From Alisma plantago-aquatica (taxonomy: Eukaryota; Streptophyta; Magnoliopsida; Alismatales; Alismataceae), in contig OY856413.1 of assembly GCA_963693085.1 (NCBI GenBank), positions 742,942,556 to 743,006,555 on the forward strand: 64,000 bases of DNA. Direction: 5' to 3'. Every line of letters starts with the position of its first letter. Position 1 is the stretch's first letter. Below, one piece after another: positions 48,700-60,170 of this stretch. The notes under the pieces were generated by a model. That model saw only the letters and a program-made list of their open reading frames with translations, searched no databases and had not been told where the DNA came from. The translations under genes were made by a program, and so were the position numbers.

Positions 48700-49670
48700 C
48701 CTTAAACGGTCTCACCAGTTTGCTCTCTCGGTCTCAAGACCGCGAGGTGAGCAAACGGTCTCTATACCGCGACAGGGAAAACGGTCTCCAAGACCGTTTG
48801 GCCCCATTGATCGAGCGTGGACCGTATAAGAAATCTGTTCCTAATTATATAGGCTAATTACCCTCAAAATTTGGGAGGCTAACTCCAAAGGAATCAGGAT
48901 ATATGTCCTTTTTAAGTGACAACTTTAAATGAATTTATTCCTGATTTTCAAACGGTCTGAAATTGCCTTTTTGGGCAAACGGTCTCAAGACCGTGTAAGG
49001 TCGTTGACCAGGCATTGACCGTATGATATTACTGTTCACAATAATGTTAATTAACAACTCACCAAGTTTGATGGTCTAATTCCAAACAGGCTAATAGTTG
49101 AAGGGTGAATACTAGGGCTAACCCTAGGTGAAATCAGTACTGAAATTATGGTGACCTAATTAGGGTTTTTAGGGTTGATTGACCTAAACGGTCTCAAGAC
49201 CGTTTGGGGGTCATCCAAATGGTCTCAAGACCGCGAGGGCAATCAACCATGACCGTTTGGAGGTCTGGGGTCAAGAATAGTTGACCAATTGAAGGTACAA
49301 TTACACCAAATTACATTGCAATTAAATATTGATATAACCCTCAACTCAATTGATCCAACCTTGAAGAAATTTCACTAGAATCCAAAATTGGATGGGCAAA
49401 CGGTCTCAAGACCGTTTGTAACTCATCCAAACGGTCTCAAGACCGAGAGGACAATCACCCAAGACCGTTTGAAGGTCTAGGGTTAAGTAATTTGACCAAT
49501 TGAGGACCTAATTGCAAATAAGTTGTCAATATAATCAAAATTCTGTTTTGTGGTTCAATCATGGTTCAACCCCTATAAAATCACCTTAGACTTTGATGAA
49601 ATATTGGTCAAACGGTCTCAAGACCATGTGGGGACCACCCACATGACCTCAAGACCGTTTGGGCCAAGTT
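48700..49670. repeat. Array of ACGGTCTCAAGACCGT near-palindromes, left LTR A
   Basis: Together with one later copy near 50037, I count about eight exact GGTCTCAAGACC cores in this LTR. Many have flanks that extend the arms to AAACGGTCT...AGACCGTTT around a CA spacer. Others end in CGCGAGG. The copies are spaced irregularly, often in pairs 25-35 bases apart (49186/49217, 49398/49428). They are CG-containing islands in AT-rich DNA. Confidence 0.88.
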
Positions 49671-49950
49671 TGGGCCCAATTGGAGCTCAATTGAAGGGTT
49701 CAACCTGGTGTTGAGTCACATTGTTGAGTGTTGATGGGTGAACATTGATAGACCCTAATTGAATCGACTTCAACCCTAATTGGTCAACAATTGAGGGTCA
49801 ATTGAATGACCAAGTGGTCAAGCATAATCTTAATTAACCCAATACATAAGTGGTCAACATAGCTTTGACCTTTTGAGGGCTTCAACATTGGTTGACATTA
49901 TCGGTTGTATCATCGAATCTTGTTGATGGTCCAAGTGGTTAAGACCATGT

Positions 49951-50230
49951 GAGCTCGCGGACTCAAGGTCGTGAGGAGGCTCGCGGTCTCAAGGTCGTGA
50001 GAGGGCTCACAGTCTCAAGACCGAGAGGGGGCTCATGGTCTCAAGACCGCGAGGGGCCTCGCGGTCCTGAGGTCAAAGGAGGGCTCGCGGTCTTGACATC
50101 AACTTGATCCTCGCGGTCTTAACCTCATTTTGAGCTTCGCGGTCTTGAACCAATTAAGGAGGCTCGCGGTCTTGGAGTTTAAGTAGGCTCGCGGTCTTAG
50201 AGTTAGAGGAGGGCTTGCGGTCTTGGAAAG
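49951..50230. repeat. GC-rich CTCGCGGTCTTG array, left LTR A
   Basis: About a dozen copies of GGCTCGCGGTCTTGG-like words occur at 20-35 base intervals. The first ones are mixed with the ACGGTCTCAAGACCG-type palindrome. The array is the most CG-dense stretch of the element. It looks like an expansion of half-palindromes derived from the upstream array. Confidence 0.85.
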
Positions 50231-50593
50231 TCAAACTAGCTAAACGGTCAACACTTTCAAACGATCTCAAATCAATTGGAGATTGATGGTTGAAGATCGA
50301 TCAATGTGATTCAAGGTTGACTTCATTCAATCAATTGATGATATAAATGGTTCAATGTTGCCCTAATCAAACCCTAATGATAACCTAGGATATTAAGGGG
50401 TTAATTGACTAGGATTTTGACCATGATGATGATCAATGGGGTGAATTACCAAAATACCCCTGAAGGGTAAATTAAGTAATACCTTGATCAAATCAAACCC
50501 TAATCACATGATAGTGATGTTTTGGGCTATGTTAGCCTATGATGACTTAATCCGACCTGATCTAGAGTGATGTTGACATCACCTAACCTTATG

Positions 50594-50650
50594 ATGAGAG
50601 AGAAAGTACTTCTAGAGAGAGAAAGTACTTCTAGAGAGAGAAAGTACCCT
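50594..50650. repeat. 19-base tandem repeat, left LTR A
   Basis: There are three copies of 'gagagagaaagtacttcta', the last one diverging at its end. The same array is present in the right LTR at about 60534-60590. Confidence 0.9.
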
Positions 50651-50835
50651 TTTTAGGTGAAAATTCAATTAAAGCATCTCCAATGCACAGGAATGAGCAT
50701 AATTAGGGTATGATCCACCTGTGTGAGATCATAGAAACCCTAATTATGATAAATGATGAACCTTTAACTAATCTAAGAGCATCAATGAAGATGTTACTCA
50801 TACATGATGATGTTATGAGTTCAATTCACCTTGAT

Positions 50836-50990
50836 ATGAATAGTAAACCCTAATTCAAGGGTGATGACATGTAATGTGAATAGTAAACCCTAATTCAAGG
50901 GTGATGACATGTAATGTGAATAGTAAACCCTAATTCAAGGGTGATGACATGTAATGTGAATAGTAAACCCTAATTCAAGGGTAATGGCAT
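50836..50990. repeat. 40-base telo-box tandem array, left LTR A
   Basis: Four copies of a 40-base unit contain 'gtaaaccctaattcaagggt' and 'gatgacatgtaatg', the last one altered. As in B, each unit carries AAACCCTAA and a facing 'aaggg', and the array sits in the same relative place of the LTR. Confidence 0.92.
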
Positions 50991-52604
50991 GCTTTTGAGT
51001 ATTAAACTCTATTTGATGAGAATTAGAGATTTAACTCTTATGACAAGAGTAGGAAGTATATTCCTTATTTTTGGTATTACCTTTATCAGTTGTATTAACC
51101 ATGCAGGTTCTGATATGAAGGTAATCATATCCAGGTATGGATGTTGATGTTATATTCATTAAAGGCATGTTGTTAACCTTATGAATAAGTAAAGTAATAT
51201 GATGCCTTGTCAGTGGCATCCTATGCTGATAATGGGCTGTGAGAGCCATGAATACCATCAAGGTCATGCCTTAGAGATGACTTGTGATGAGGATAATGAG
51301 AAATGATGATTGATATGAGTTAGGCCTGTTACATTTAGTATTCTTCTTTTATAGCTGCTATGCTATTGTTATTGTTTGAAGAACAATGTATGCTGTTAAA
51401 GAATACTGAATGTACCTAACTAATCAAGTATAATGTAGAGCCCTGATCATAGATCCATCATTGTCAGAGATTAAGTGATGGTGAAACAGGTTTTCCTCAG
51501 GGAACTCCTGGAGCACATACTTTTGAGTATGCGGGGTACATGGATGTGTAGAACCTTACATCCTAGTGTAGGAAAGTGATGTAGATGTGTAATCCATCCA
51601 TCCTTCACTATAATTCCATACCGTATCAGTGGTAGGTAAACATGAAACCTCCTGATGATGAAGAAAGCACAGATATCCGTATCAGTGGTAGGTAAATATG
51701 AAACCTCCTGATGACGAAGAGAGTACAGAATGCCACTGTGACTCTAGAATAGCGAAGGACCAGTTTACCCTGGTGAGCTATAGTAGTAGAGACACGAGAT
51801 GTCCTACAAGTGATCCTCTTACTGACTGAGGAAGGAGAAGGTCATGAGAATCCGGCTCTCTTAATGACCTATGTATGATACTGATGTGACTTCTCAGCGA
51901 TCAGTTGGGGTATGAGTGGTAAGCCTCATCTCCACAGGGCATAATGTTGTTTGTAAAACATAATCAACCATGTAGTATAACTTGTTAGAGATAACTCCAA
52001 GTTAGTTGATTGATGTTACATTGCAATAGTGTTTATATTCTCCATATCTCCTAAATTGTAGAGATCTTGTTATACCTGCAATGATTATAGAATACTTTGA
52101 AGGCTTTACTGCTTAAGATATTCTTTGATGTTATAATAAAGCTTCTGGTGAAGAGTTATAACTCTCGCTGGGATAATTATGTATAATTGTCTCACCCCGT
52201 AGACTTCAACTTTTTAGGTGGACGTCGGAGACGAAGGAACCAGCCTACAGGTGACCAGTCTCAGCAGCAGTACCAGGGGCAGCAGTAATCTCAGGTGGAG
52301 ATTGTCCTGCCATGTGGTGTAGTTAGAGTCAGTCCTATGTGTCCTCTGTACTCTCAGGTCTTGGAATCTTTTGTTTAGTGATCTTGAGATTTTGTATCTT
52401 GATGTATATAATTACTCAAAAAGTAATTATCCTGAGATGTAAACAGATTATCTCCCTTTATGAAAGAAGTTTTTATGGATCCAAGTTCTTATCTCGAAAA
52501 GTTTTAATTTCCCGTGATTTTTGTCTTCCGCTGATTACCGATTCGCTTCCGCTAAGTTTTAATCGTGTTTATGTCATGGTTTGGAGATAAGAGCCTACAA
52601 CTAG

Positions 52605-52616
52605 TGGTATCAGAGC
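52605..52616 (+). other. Primer-binding site of element A
   Basis: TGGTATCAGAGC begins five bases after the left LTR. It is a perfect 12-base complement of the plant initiator Met-tRNA 3' end. Confidence 0.95.
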
Positions 52617-52731
52617 TCTAGGTCAGTTGAGTCTACAGAGGCATAGGACTTAGGATGTCGAGTCTATCTTTAGTACTCCTTCCTTATCTAAATAGAACCT
52701 TCTGCTCCTCAGGAGAAGAAGATACCTAAGG

Positions 52732-54669
52732 ATGTCAGAACATCGTGATGAGTACGTGGCAGAGAGTAGTGCTAGTGCACCTCGAGGCGGTGCAAGGGTT
52801 CTGAGGATAGAACAACCTGCACCTGAGTCGCCAAGAGGGCCACCCCAGTTCGACCCAGCTGACATGAGTAACCCAGTTGTATAGATGATGTTCGGGCAGT
52901 TCATGACTGCCATGACACATATAACTGATAGGATGCCCGTTCCTGCACCTAGGACACCTGTCCAGCCTGAAGCACAAGGTATCGGTAAGACGTTCGAACG
53001 ACTTCGTCGTGTCGGAGCTACCGAGTACTTCGGAACAGCCGACCCTGCAGATGCTGACTTATGGTTGACAGAGTTGGAGAAGGCTTTCAGGATTCTTATG
53101 ATTCCGGAAGCTGAGAAGGTTAGACATGTCGTCTATCTTCTCAAAGGCAGTGCTGGTCACTGGTGGAACATGGAAGAGCAGAAGAGACCTGGAGTAGAGT
53201 TCTCATGGGAAGAGTTTCGTCGGGAATTTATCAATAGATATTTTCCAAAGACCTTCCTAGATGAGAAGATCTCTCAGTTTGAGAAACTAAGGCAGGGTAT
53301 GATAAACATTAGTGAGTATGAAGCTAAGTTCATGGAGTTGTTGCGGTTCTGTCCGCACATGGCTGCTACGGATGAGGAAAGAATCAGAAGATTCGAGAAG
53401 GGTTTGAATTCTGATATGTCAACCCCTGTGTCTGCCTTAGAAAATAGAGAGAGATTCTATACCTTCGTTGAGTCAGTCCGAAGGATAGAGAGATCTGTGG
53501 TTGAGAAAAGACAAACCCATAAAAGATATCCACAGTTCCAGGGTTCTTCATCTAGGGATTCCAAGAAACCTAGATTCTCTGCACCTAACCCTCCAGCACC
53601 CAGATCGAGTTTTCAAACCCAATGGACACCAAGCAGAGGTAGAGGACGGAGTCAACCGCTTCAAGGGATGCACAGTTCTTCATCAGTGTCAGTTACTGGA
53701 CCACCCAGACCACAGCAACAAGAGAAGAGTTGCTACAACTGTGGTAAGGTGGGACACTTAATGAAGGATTGCCGTTCTAGGCCTGTCGGTGTGATACAAC
53801 AAACCCCGAGACAGAATCAACAGGGATCTCAGAATAGACCACATCAAGGAGCAGCTCGAGGACGTGGACAAGCATCTCAAGCTGGATCATCAGCACCACC
53901 TCAACACCAGGCGACTGCGAGGTTCTATGCTATGAACCCACCTGAGGCAGTGGTCAATCCACGGGTAGTGGCAGGTCAGATGAAACTTTTATATTCTGAT
54001 ATGTCTATATCCTGTGATGTATCTGTTCTGATTGATCCGGGTGCTACGCACTCTTTCATCACTCGTGAAGTGATTCGTAACTGCAATGTGACTGTTAGAC
54101 ATAGGACAGATAGTTTGTTGTTAGAGACTCCGTTGAGTGGGTCTGCCATTTTGCAGGAGGCATGTTCTCCCTGCATCCTCTTCTTTTCTGACCATCGCAT
54201 TCAAGTGGATCTTATACCACTTGATATGCAGGGATTTGATATAATCCTCGGGATGGATACCTTAGAAAGGTATAGAGTTGTCTTGGATTGTGAGTCCAAG
54301 TTGGCTGTGTTTGCTGATGAAAGCAACACATGGATCTTTCAAGGAGAAAGAAAGATTCTGCCCACCTGTCTTGTATCAGCTATGGTTGCTGATAAGCTGT
54401 TGAGGCAAGGATGTTATGCATTCTTAGCCCATGTGGTAGATGTTACCAAGGAAAGTTCCAATCCTGTCGAAGTTCCTATAGTCAGGGAATTCGAAGATGT
54501 GTTTCCTGAAGAACTTCCTGGTATACCACCACCCCGGGAGATTGATTTTGAAATTAATCTGATTCCAGATACGAAACCCATAGCTCAGACTCCGTATAGA
54601 ATGGCGCCTGCCGAGATGGCAGAACTCAAGAAACAGCTTCAAGAGTTACTTGAGAGAGGTTTTATCTGA
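52732..54669 (+). pseudogene. Gag and protease region of element A
   Basis: After the TAG at 52882 the frame is open to 54669. The capsid domain spans about 53020-53500 ('YFGTADPADADLWLTELE' to 'FVESVRRIERSV'), including the conserved 'GSAGHWWNM' and 'FIN.YFP' blocks. A basic linker leads to one intact CX2CX4HX4C zinc knuckle, CYNCGKVGHLMKDC, at 53731-53772, for genomic RNA binding. The aspartic protease core reads 'VLIDPGATHSFI' at about 54025-54060, with DPG in place of the usual DSG/DTG, as in related chromoviruses. The downstream 'GMDTLERYRVVLDC' helps fix the fold. The frame stops at TGA 54667 at the entrance to reverse transcriptase. Confidence 0.92.
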
Positions 54670-55740
54670 CCGAGTACTTCACCTTGGGGTGCTCCGGTCT
54701 TGTTTGTTAAAAAGAAAGATGGGTCAATGCGGTTGTGCATCGACTACAGACAACTCAATAAAGTAACAATAAAGAATAAGTACCCTCTGCCGAGGATTGA
54801 TGATCTCTTTGACCAGTTGCGTGGTGCAACAGTCTTTTCAAAAATAGACTTGAGGTCTGGATATCATCAACTCCGTATTAAGGATAGTGACATATCCAAG
54901 TCCGCCTTTAGGACAAGATATGGTCACTATGAGTTCACAGTTATGTCGTTTGGACTAACCAATGCACCAGCTGCATTTATGGAACTCATGAATAGAGTTT
55001 TTTGACCTTTCCTTGATCAGTGTGTTGTCGTCTTCATAGATGACATTCTGATCTATAGTAAGGATGCTCAGCAACATGAACAACATCTTCGCCAAGCTTT
55101 GACCTTGCTAAGAGAACATAAGATGTATGCTAAGTTTAGCATGTGTGAGTTCTGGCTGCCGAAAGTATCTTTTCTTGGACATGTAATATCTGCCTCGGGA
55201 ATTCGTGTTGACCCTACGAAAGTAGAATCTGTTCTACAGTGGGAACAACCGAAGACACTGACGGAGATTCGAAGTTTCTTGGGGTTAGCTGGCTATTATC
55301 GAAGGCTCATTAAGAACTTTAGTTCTATAGCCTTACCTTTGACCAAGTTGACCCGGAAAGATGTTCCTTTTTCCTGGAGTGATAAGTGTCAGCAGTCTTT
55401 CCAGTTGCTGAAGGAGAGATTGACAAGTGCACCTGTGCTAGTACTACCTGAACAAGGAAAAGGATATGTAGTCTTCTGTGATGCTTCCAAAAATGGACTT
55501 GGATGTGTGTTGATGCAGGATAAACAAGTGGTTTCTTTTGCTTCCCGACAGCTTAAGAAACACGAGGAGAATTATCCAACACACGATCTGGAGTTAGCTG
55601 TTGTGGTTCATGCTTTGAAGATCTGGAGGCATTATCTCTACGGAGAGACATTCCAGATTTTCACAGACCACAAAAATCTTAAGTATATCTTCTCTCAGCA
55701 TGAGCTCAACATGAGGCAACATCGCTGGATGGAGTTAATA
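54670..55740 (+). pseudogene. Reverse transcriptase and RNase H of element A
   Basis: Reverse transcriptase begins with '[18 protein letters not shown]' and '[13 protein letters not shown]'. It includes '[15 protein letters not shown]' (first catalytic Asp) and '[19 protein letters not shown]', then the TGA at 55003, then the active site FIDD (55033-55044) with both Asp present. The thumb/connection 'FLGHVIS', '[19 protein letters not shown]' follows. RNase H runs from about 55470 with its acidic residues visible in 'FCDAS', 'HDLELAVV' and 'FTDHKNLKY'. The frame is lost near 55738, where one base is missing before the 'HPGKAN' block. The enzyme copies RNA to DNA and degrades the RNA strand. 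Confidence 0.93.
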
Positions 55741-57100
55741 AGGACTACGACTGTACAATTGATTACCATCCAGGCAAGGCCAATGTTGTTGCAGATGCCT
55801 TGAGTAGGAAATCAGCAACATCAACCATGAATAGATCACAACTAAACTTTTTAGTATGCTCTAGGAGAGATATGCTTATCTCTTTAAGGCAAGATAATGT
55901 ACAGTTGAAGGTGTCATTGTTAGCCGGATTGTTGGCTGAGATGCATATTAAACCTACCCTAAGAGAGCAGATTAAAGAAGCACAGCTAGGTGATGCTGCA
56001 GTTCAACAGATTAGATCTGAGTATGGAAAGGAGAAGCAAGATGGTTTCCATGACTCAAAGGATCAAGTAGCTTGTTATAATGGGAGAATGATAGTGTCGG
56101 ATGTGGACAACTTGAGAAAGTTAGTCCTGGAAGAAGCCCATTCTTCCATGTATGCTATGCATCCAGGGAGCACCAAGATGTATCAGAATTTGAAAATTCT
56201 GTATTGGTGGCCTGGGCTGAAAAAGGACGTTGCAGAGTTTGTTCTGAGGTGTCCTGTGTGTCAGCAAATTAAAGCCGAACACCAGAAGCCTGCAGGAACA
56301 ATGCAACCTTTACCCATACCGCAATGGAAGTGGGACCATGTGACCATGGACTTTGTTGTTGGCCTACCCAGGACAAGCAAAGGACATGATTCCATTTGGG
56401 TAATTGTTGATAGGTTAACTAAGACAGTACATTTCTTACCTATCAAAACAACCTATTCTGCTGAAAGGTTATCAGAGTTGTATGTTCAAGAGATAGTGCG
56501 TTTGCACGGAGTTCCTGTCACAATAGTTTCTGACAGAGGTCCTCAGTTTACGAGTCGTTTTTGGGAACAGTTACACAGAGCCTTAGGCACCAAACTGAGG
56601 TTTAGTACGGCCTTTCATCCACAGACTGATGGACAGTCGGAAAGGACCATATAGACCCTAGAAGACCTGTTGAGAGCATGTGTTCTCCAGTTCACCGGAA
56701 GTTGGGATCTACACCTAAGCTTGATAGAGTTTGCCTATAACAATAGCTATCAGCATAGTATTGATATGGCACCTTATGAAGCCTTATATGGTAGACGTTG
56801 TAGATCACCCTTGTGTTGGTTTGAGACTGGTGAGCACCAGTTGTTAGGTCCTGACCTTGTGCAGCAGACCACAGAAAAGATTAAAGTAATACAACATAAG
56901 ATTAAGACTGCTCAGGATAGGCAGAAATCTTATGCTGACAAACGTCGTAGACCCTTAGAGTTCCAGGTTGGAGACAGAGTGTATCTTAAGGTCTCGCCTT
57001 GGAAAGGAGTCCTTCATTTTGGTAGGAAAGGGAAGTTAGCTCCTAGATTTATGGGACCTTATCCAATCATTGAACGGATTGGAAAGGTAGCATATAAACT
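55741..57100 (+). pseudogene. Integrase of element A
   Basis: The N-terminal HHCC zinc domain is at about 56135-56270: His in 'EEAHSSMYAMHPGS' and Cys in 'LRCPVCQQIK'. The core has the DDE residues in 'HVTMDFVVGLPR', 'TIVSDRGPQFTSRFW' and 'HPQTDGQSERTI', with spacing typical of the family. A TAG at 56652 interrupts directly after that last block. The frame resumes with 'TLEDLLRACVL', 'EFAYNNSYQHSI' and 'MAPYEALYGRRCRSPL', and continues to the GPY/F-type 'LAPRFMGPYPIIERIG' at about 57030-57080. Integrase joins the DNA copy to the chromosome and makes the 5-base duplication seen here. Confidence 0.92.
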
Positions 57101-57386
57101 AGAGCTGCCCCCAGAGTTACAGAGGTTACATCCTGTGTTTCACATTTCTATGCTGAAGAAATGTCACCCAGACACCGAGTCAGTTCTACAACCTATGGAG
57201 GTAGAATTGAATGATGATATATCCTATGAGGAGGGACCAGTGTCAATCCTTGATAAAAGAATTAAAAGGTTAAAGAAGAAAGATATAAGTCTTGTGAAAG
57301 TCCTCTGGAACCACCGTGGTGTTGAAGAAGCCACTTGGGAGTTAGAGGATGAGATGAGGAGGAAGTATCCTGCCCTTTTCTCTTAG
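57101..57386 (+). pseudogene. Integrase tail and chromodomain of element A
   Basis: This part is itself open but is separated from its start by the upstream breaks. 'LHPVFHISMLKKCHPD' leads to a chromodomain-like end, 'ILDKRIKRLKKKDISLVKVL', then 'WNHRGVEEATWELEDEMR' and 'KYPALFS'. The Val-x-Trp and EATWE blocks mark the chromodomain, which in some plant elements lacks part of the aromatic cage. Chromodomains of this kind are thought to guide integration to heterochromatin. The terminal stop at 57384 is about 50 bases before the LTR. Confidence 0.88.
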
Positions 57387-57420
57387 TATGTTTTATCGAT
57401 TTCGGGGACGAAATCCTTGT

Positions 57421-57435
57421 AAGGGGTGGATAATT
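57421..57435 (+). other. Polypurine tract of element A
   Basis: AAGGGGTGGATAATT directly precedes the right LTR, preceded by 'tttcggggacgaaatcctt', the usual end of Tekay/Del-type elements. Confidence 0.85.
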
Positions 57436-58126
57436 TGTAACATCCCTGACCTGGGTTATGAGTTAACCCTAGGTGTTTTGCCTAAATATGTAATTAAATC
57501 TTTGTGATTAACTCTGAGCATGTAATTAAGTTTCTCAGAAACATATATTTCAGTAATTGCTCCTTTTTATTTAAAGTTGTAGCATTGTTTTGTTATACAG
57601 GGACCTATGTGCAATTTAACCAGTTAAAAGGGTTAGCTTGCAATTTGCACATGATGAGATGTTCCTCTGATGTTGAGACATCATGAGAATCTTTTTGGTA
57701 AAGTTTGAGGGATTTCCCAAGCTAGGGCACCAAGGTGCAGCTGTGGAAGCAATCCCGGTGCTTGAAAACCCTAATTTGGGGTAAATTGCAATTTACCCAA
57801 ATTAAGGAATTCAAATTGTAAAATATGTCATCTAATGTATCTTTTTAGACTCTTGCCATCATTAAGAGAAGAAATGATGAGGGAGTCACCCCAATTGAAT
57901 TATCAAGTTATGAAATATGCCTTGTGATGGAATAATCAGGGTATATGTGCAATAGTTCTTTATGTACGTACCTTATTATTAGATTGTTCTTCTTTGCCTT
58001 CTTTTCTAGACCTTAAGATAAGGTTTGTCCTTAGAATAAGAAGGAAGGGACGATCAAGTAAAGAAGGAAGGACCTAGTTGAAATTATGGACAACTTATGA
58101 ACTAATGTTGAAAATCCTACCCCTAG

Positions 58127-58134
58127 TATATATA
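58127..58134 (+). promoter_or_regulatory. TATA box of right LTR A
   Basis: TATATATA is identical to the left LTR. Read-through from this copy would enter the end of LTR B and then the TNP2 gene in its sense direction. Confidence 0.55.
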
Positions 58135-58639
58135 CCCTCAACTTCTCTAAGCAAGGGAACTTGCCCTTCGTTCCCTTCACTGTTCCATTTCACTGAAGAC
58201 GACCAAAGACTGCCTTGGAGCTAAGGAGGACGACCAAGGGAAACAAGGTAGGTTTGGGACCCTTCTTCTTGCCTAATTCCATGGTTAGAACTCGAATTCA
58301 AAGTCAATTTGGTGGCTAACTCTCGAAACCCTATCTTTCTAGCCATCTCCTTTCGTCTTTCCTTGGGGTTTTCACCTTGGCCAACCTGTGAGAACTCAAG
58401 GACGCCATTAGAGCTTGGATCTTGAAAGCTTGGAGCTCAAGGAGCAAGCTTTAGGCGGGTTTTATAACTCTAAACCCATGTTTTACTATGTACATCTTTT
58501 ATATGCGGTTTGATGATAGCTCTTAGTGTTTCCCTACTTTTCCCTATTTTTTTGCAAGCAAATCCATGGGATATTCGTACTGTTCTTGAGCTAGGAGATG
58601 AAGGAGTAATTTCCAAGAAAAACCCACCGCTTTTCACTT

Positions 58640-59605
58640 CCTTAAACGGTCTCACCAGTTTTCTCTCTCGGTCTCAAGACCGCGAGGTGAGCAAACGGTC
58701 TCTAGACTGCGACAGGGAAATGGTTTCCAAGACCGTTTGGCCCCATTGACCGAGCGTGGAACGTATAATAAATCTGTTCCTAATTATATAGGCTAATTAC
58801 CCTCAAAATTTGGGAGGATAAATCCAAAGGAATCGGGAGATATGACCTTTTTAAGTGACAACTTTAAATGAATTTATTCCTGATTTTCAAACGGTCTGAA
58901 ATTGCCTTTTTGGGCAAACGGTCTCAAGACCGTGTACGGTCGTTGACCAGGCATTGACCGTATGAGATTACTGTTCCAAATAATGTTAATTAACAACTCA
59001 CCAAGTTTTATGGTCTAATTCCAAACGGGATAAGAGTTGAAGGGTGAATACTAGGGCTAACCCTAGGTGAAATCAGTACTGAAATTATGGTGACCTAATT
59101 AGGGTTTTTAGGGTTGATTGACCTAAACGGTCTCAAGACCGTTTGGGGGTCATCCAAACGGTCTCAAGACCGCGAGGGCAATCAACCATGACCGTTTGGA
59201 GGTCTGGGGTCAAGAATAGTTGACCAATTGAAGGTACAATTACACCAAATTACATTGCAATTAAATATTGATATAACCCTCAACTCAATTGATCCAACCT
59301 TGAAGAAATTTCACTAGAATCCAAAATTGGATGGGCAAACGGTCTCAAGACCGTTTGGAACTCATCCAAACGGTCTCAAGACCGAGAGTACAATCACCCA
59401 AGACCGTTTTAAGGTCTAGGGTTAAGTAATTTGACCAATTGAGGACCTAATTGCAAATAAGTTGTCAATATAATCAAAATTCTATTTTGTGGTTCAATCA
59501 TGGTTCAACCCCTATCAAATCACCTTAGACTTTGATGAAATCTTGGTCAAACGGTCTCAAGACCATGTGGGGACCACCCACATGACCTCAAGACCGTTTG
59601 GGCCA
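58640..59605. repeat. Array of ACGGTCTCAAGACCGT near-palindromes, right LTR A
   Basis: This is the counterpart of 48700-49670 with the same spacing. One copy (about 59158) is more perfect here than on the left, and another (about 58720) has decayed to TGGTTTCC. Confidence 0.88.
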
Positions 59606-59890
59606 AGTTTGGGCCCAATTGGAGCTCAATTGAAGGGTTCAACCTGGTGTTGAGTCACATTGTTGAGTGTTGATGGGTGAACATTGATAGACCCTAATTG
59701 AATCGACTTCAACCCTAATTGGTCAACAATTGAGGGTCAATTGAATGACCAAGTGGTCAAGCATAATCTTAATTAACCCAATCCATAAGTGGTCAACATA
59801 GATTTGACCTTTTGAGGGCTTCAACATTGGTTGACATTATCGGTTGTATCATCGAATCTTGTTGATGGTCCAAGTGGTTAAGACCATGTG

Positions 59891-60170
59891 AGCTCGCGGA
59901 CTCAAGGTCGTGAGGAGGCTCGTGGTCTCAAGGTCGTGAGAGGGATCACGGTCTCAAGACCTAGAGGGGGCTCATGGTCTCAAGACCACAAGGGGCCTCG
60001 CGGTCCTGAGGTCAAAGGAGGGCTCGCGGTCTTGACATCAACTTGATCCTCGCGATCTTAACCTCATTTTGAGCTTCGCGGTCTTGAACCAATTAAGGAG
60101 GCTCGCGGTCTTGGAGTTTAAGGAGGCTCGCGGTCTTGGAGTTAGAGGAGGGCTCGCGGTCTTGGAAAGT
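59891..60170. repeat. GC-rich CTCGCGGTCTTG array, right LTR A
   Basis: This is the counterpart of 49951-50230. Several CG dinucleotides have become TG or CA. Confidence 0.85.

Larger units (their letters stand above)
47496..52599 (+). repeat. Left LTR of element A
   Basis: The LTR is 5104 bases long, starting TGTAACATCCCTGACCTGG and ending GAGCCTACA. In order it has a TATA box (48187), a leader with a donor-like site (48308), and palindromes (48700-49670). A GC-rich array (49951-50230), a 19-base repeat (50594-50650) and a 40-base telo-box array (50836-50990) follow, then the 3' segment shared with B and D. It is unusually long for a gypsy LTR. Confidence 0.95.
52732..57386 (+). pseudogene. 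Gag-pol polyprotein of element A, broken
   Basis: One ancestral frame of about 1,550 codons covers capsid, nucleocapsid, protease, reverse transcriptase, RNase H, integrase and chromodomain. Breaks are TAG at 52882, TGA at 54667, TGA at 55003, a one-base loss near 55738-55741, and TAG at 56652. Judged by the conserved neighbours, each nonsense codon most likely arose from CAG or CGA by a C-to-T change. All catalytic motifs around the breaks are still readable. The first ATG after the primer site in this frame is 52732, preferred to the one at 52885 because the extra residues resemble the gag start of element B. Function today would need proteins from another copy. Confidence 0.93.

Noticed and set aside
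48530..48857. Small frames on both strands in LTR A (repeated at 58470-58749)
   Set aside because: They are present in both LTRs because the LTRs are duplicates, differ in length between the copies, and encode the palindromic repeats with no recognisable protein.
52605..52616. tRNA gene fragments at the TGGTATCAGAG sites
   Set aside because: Only the complement of the tRNA 3' end is present, at fixed distance from LTR ends. These are primer-binding sites, and no tRNA body is found.
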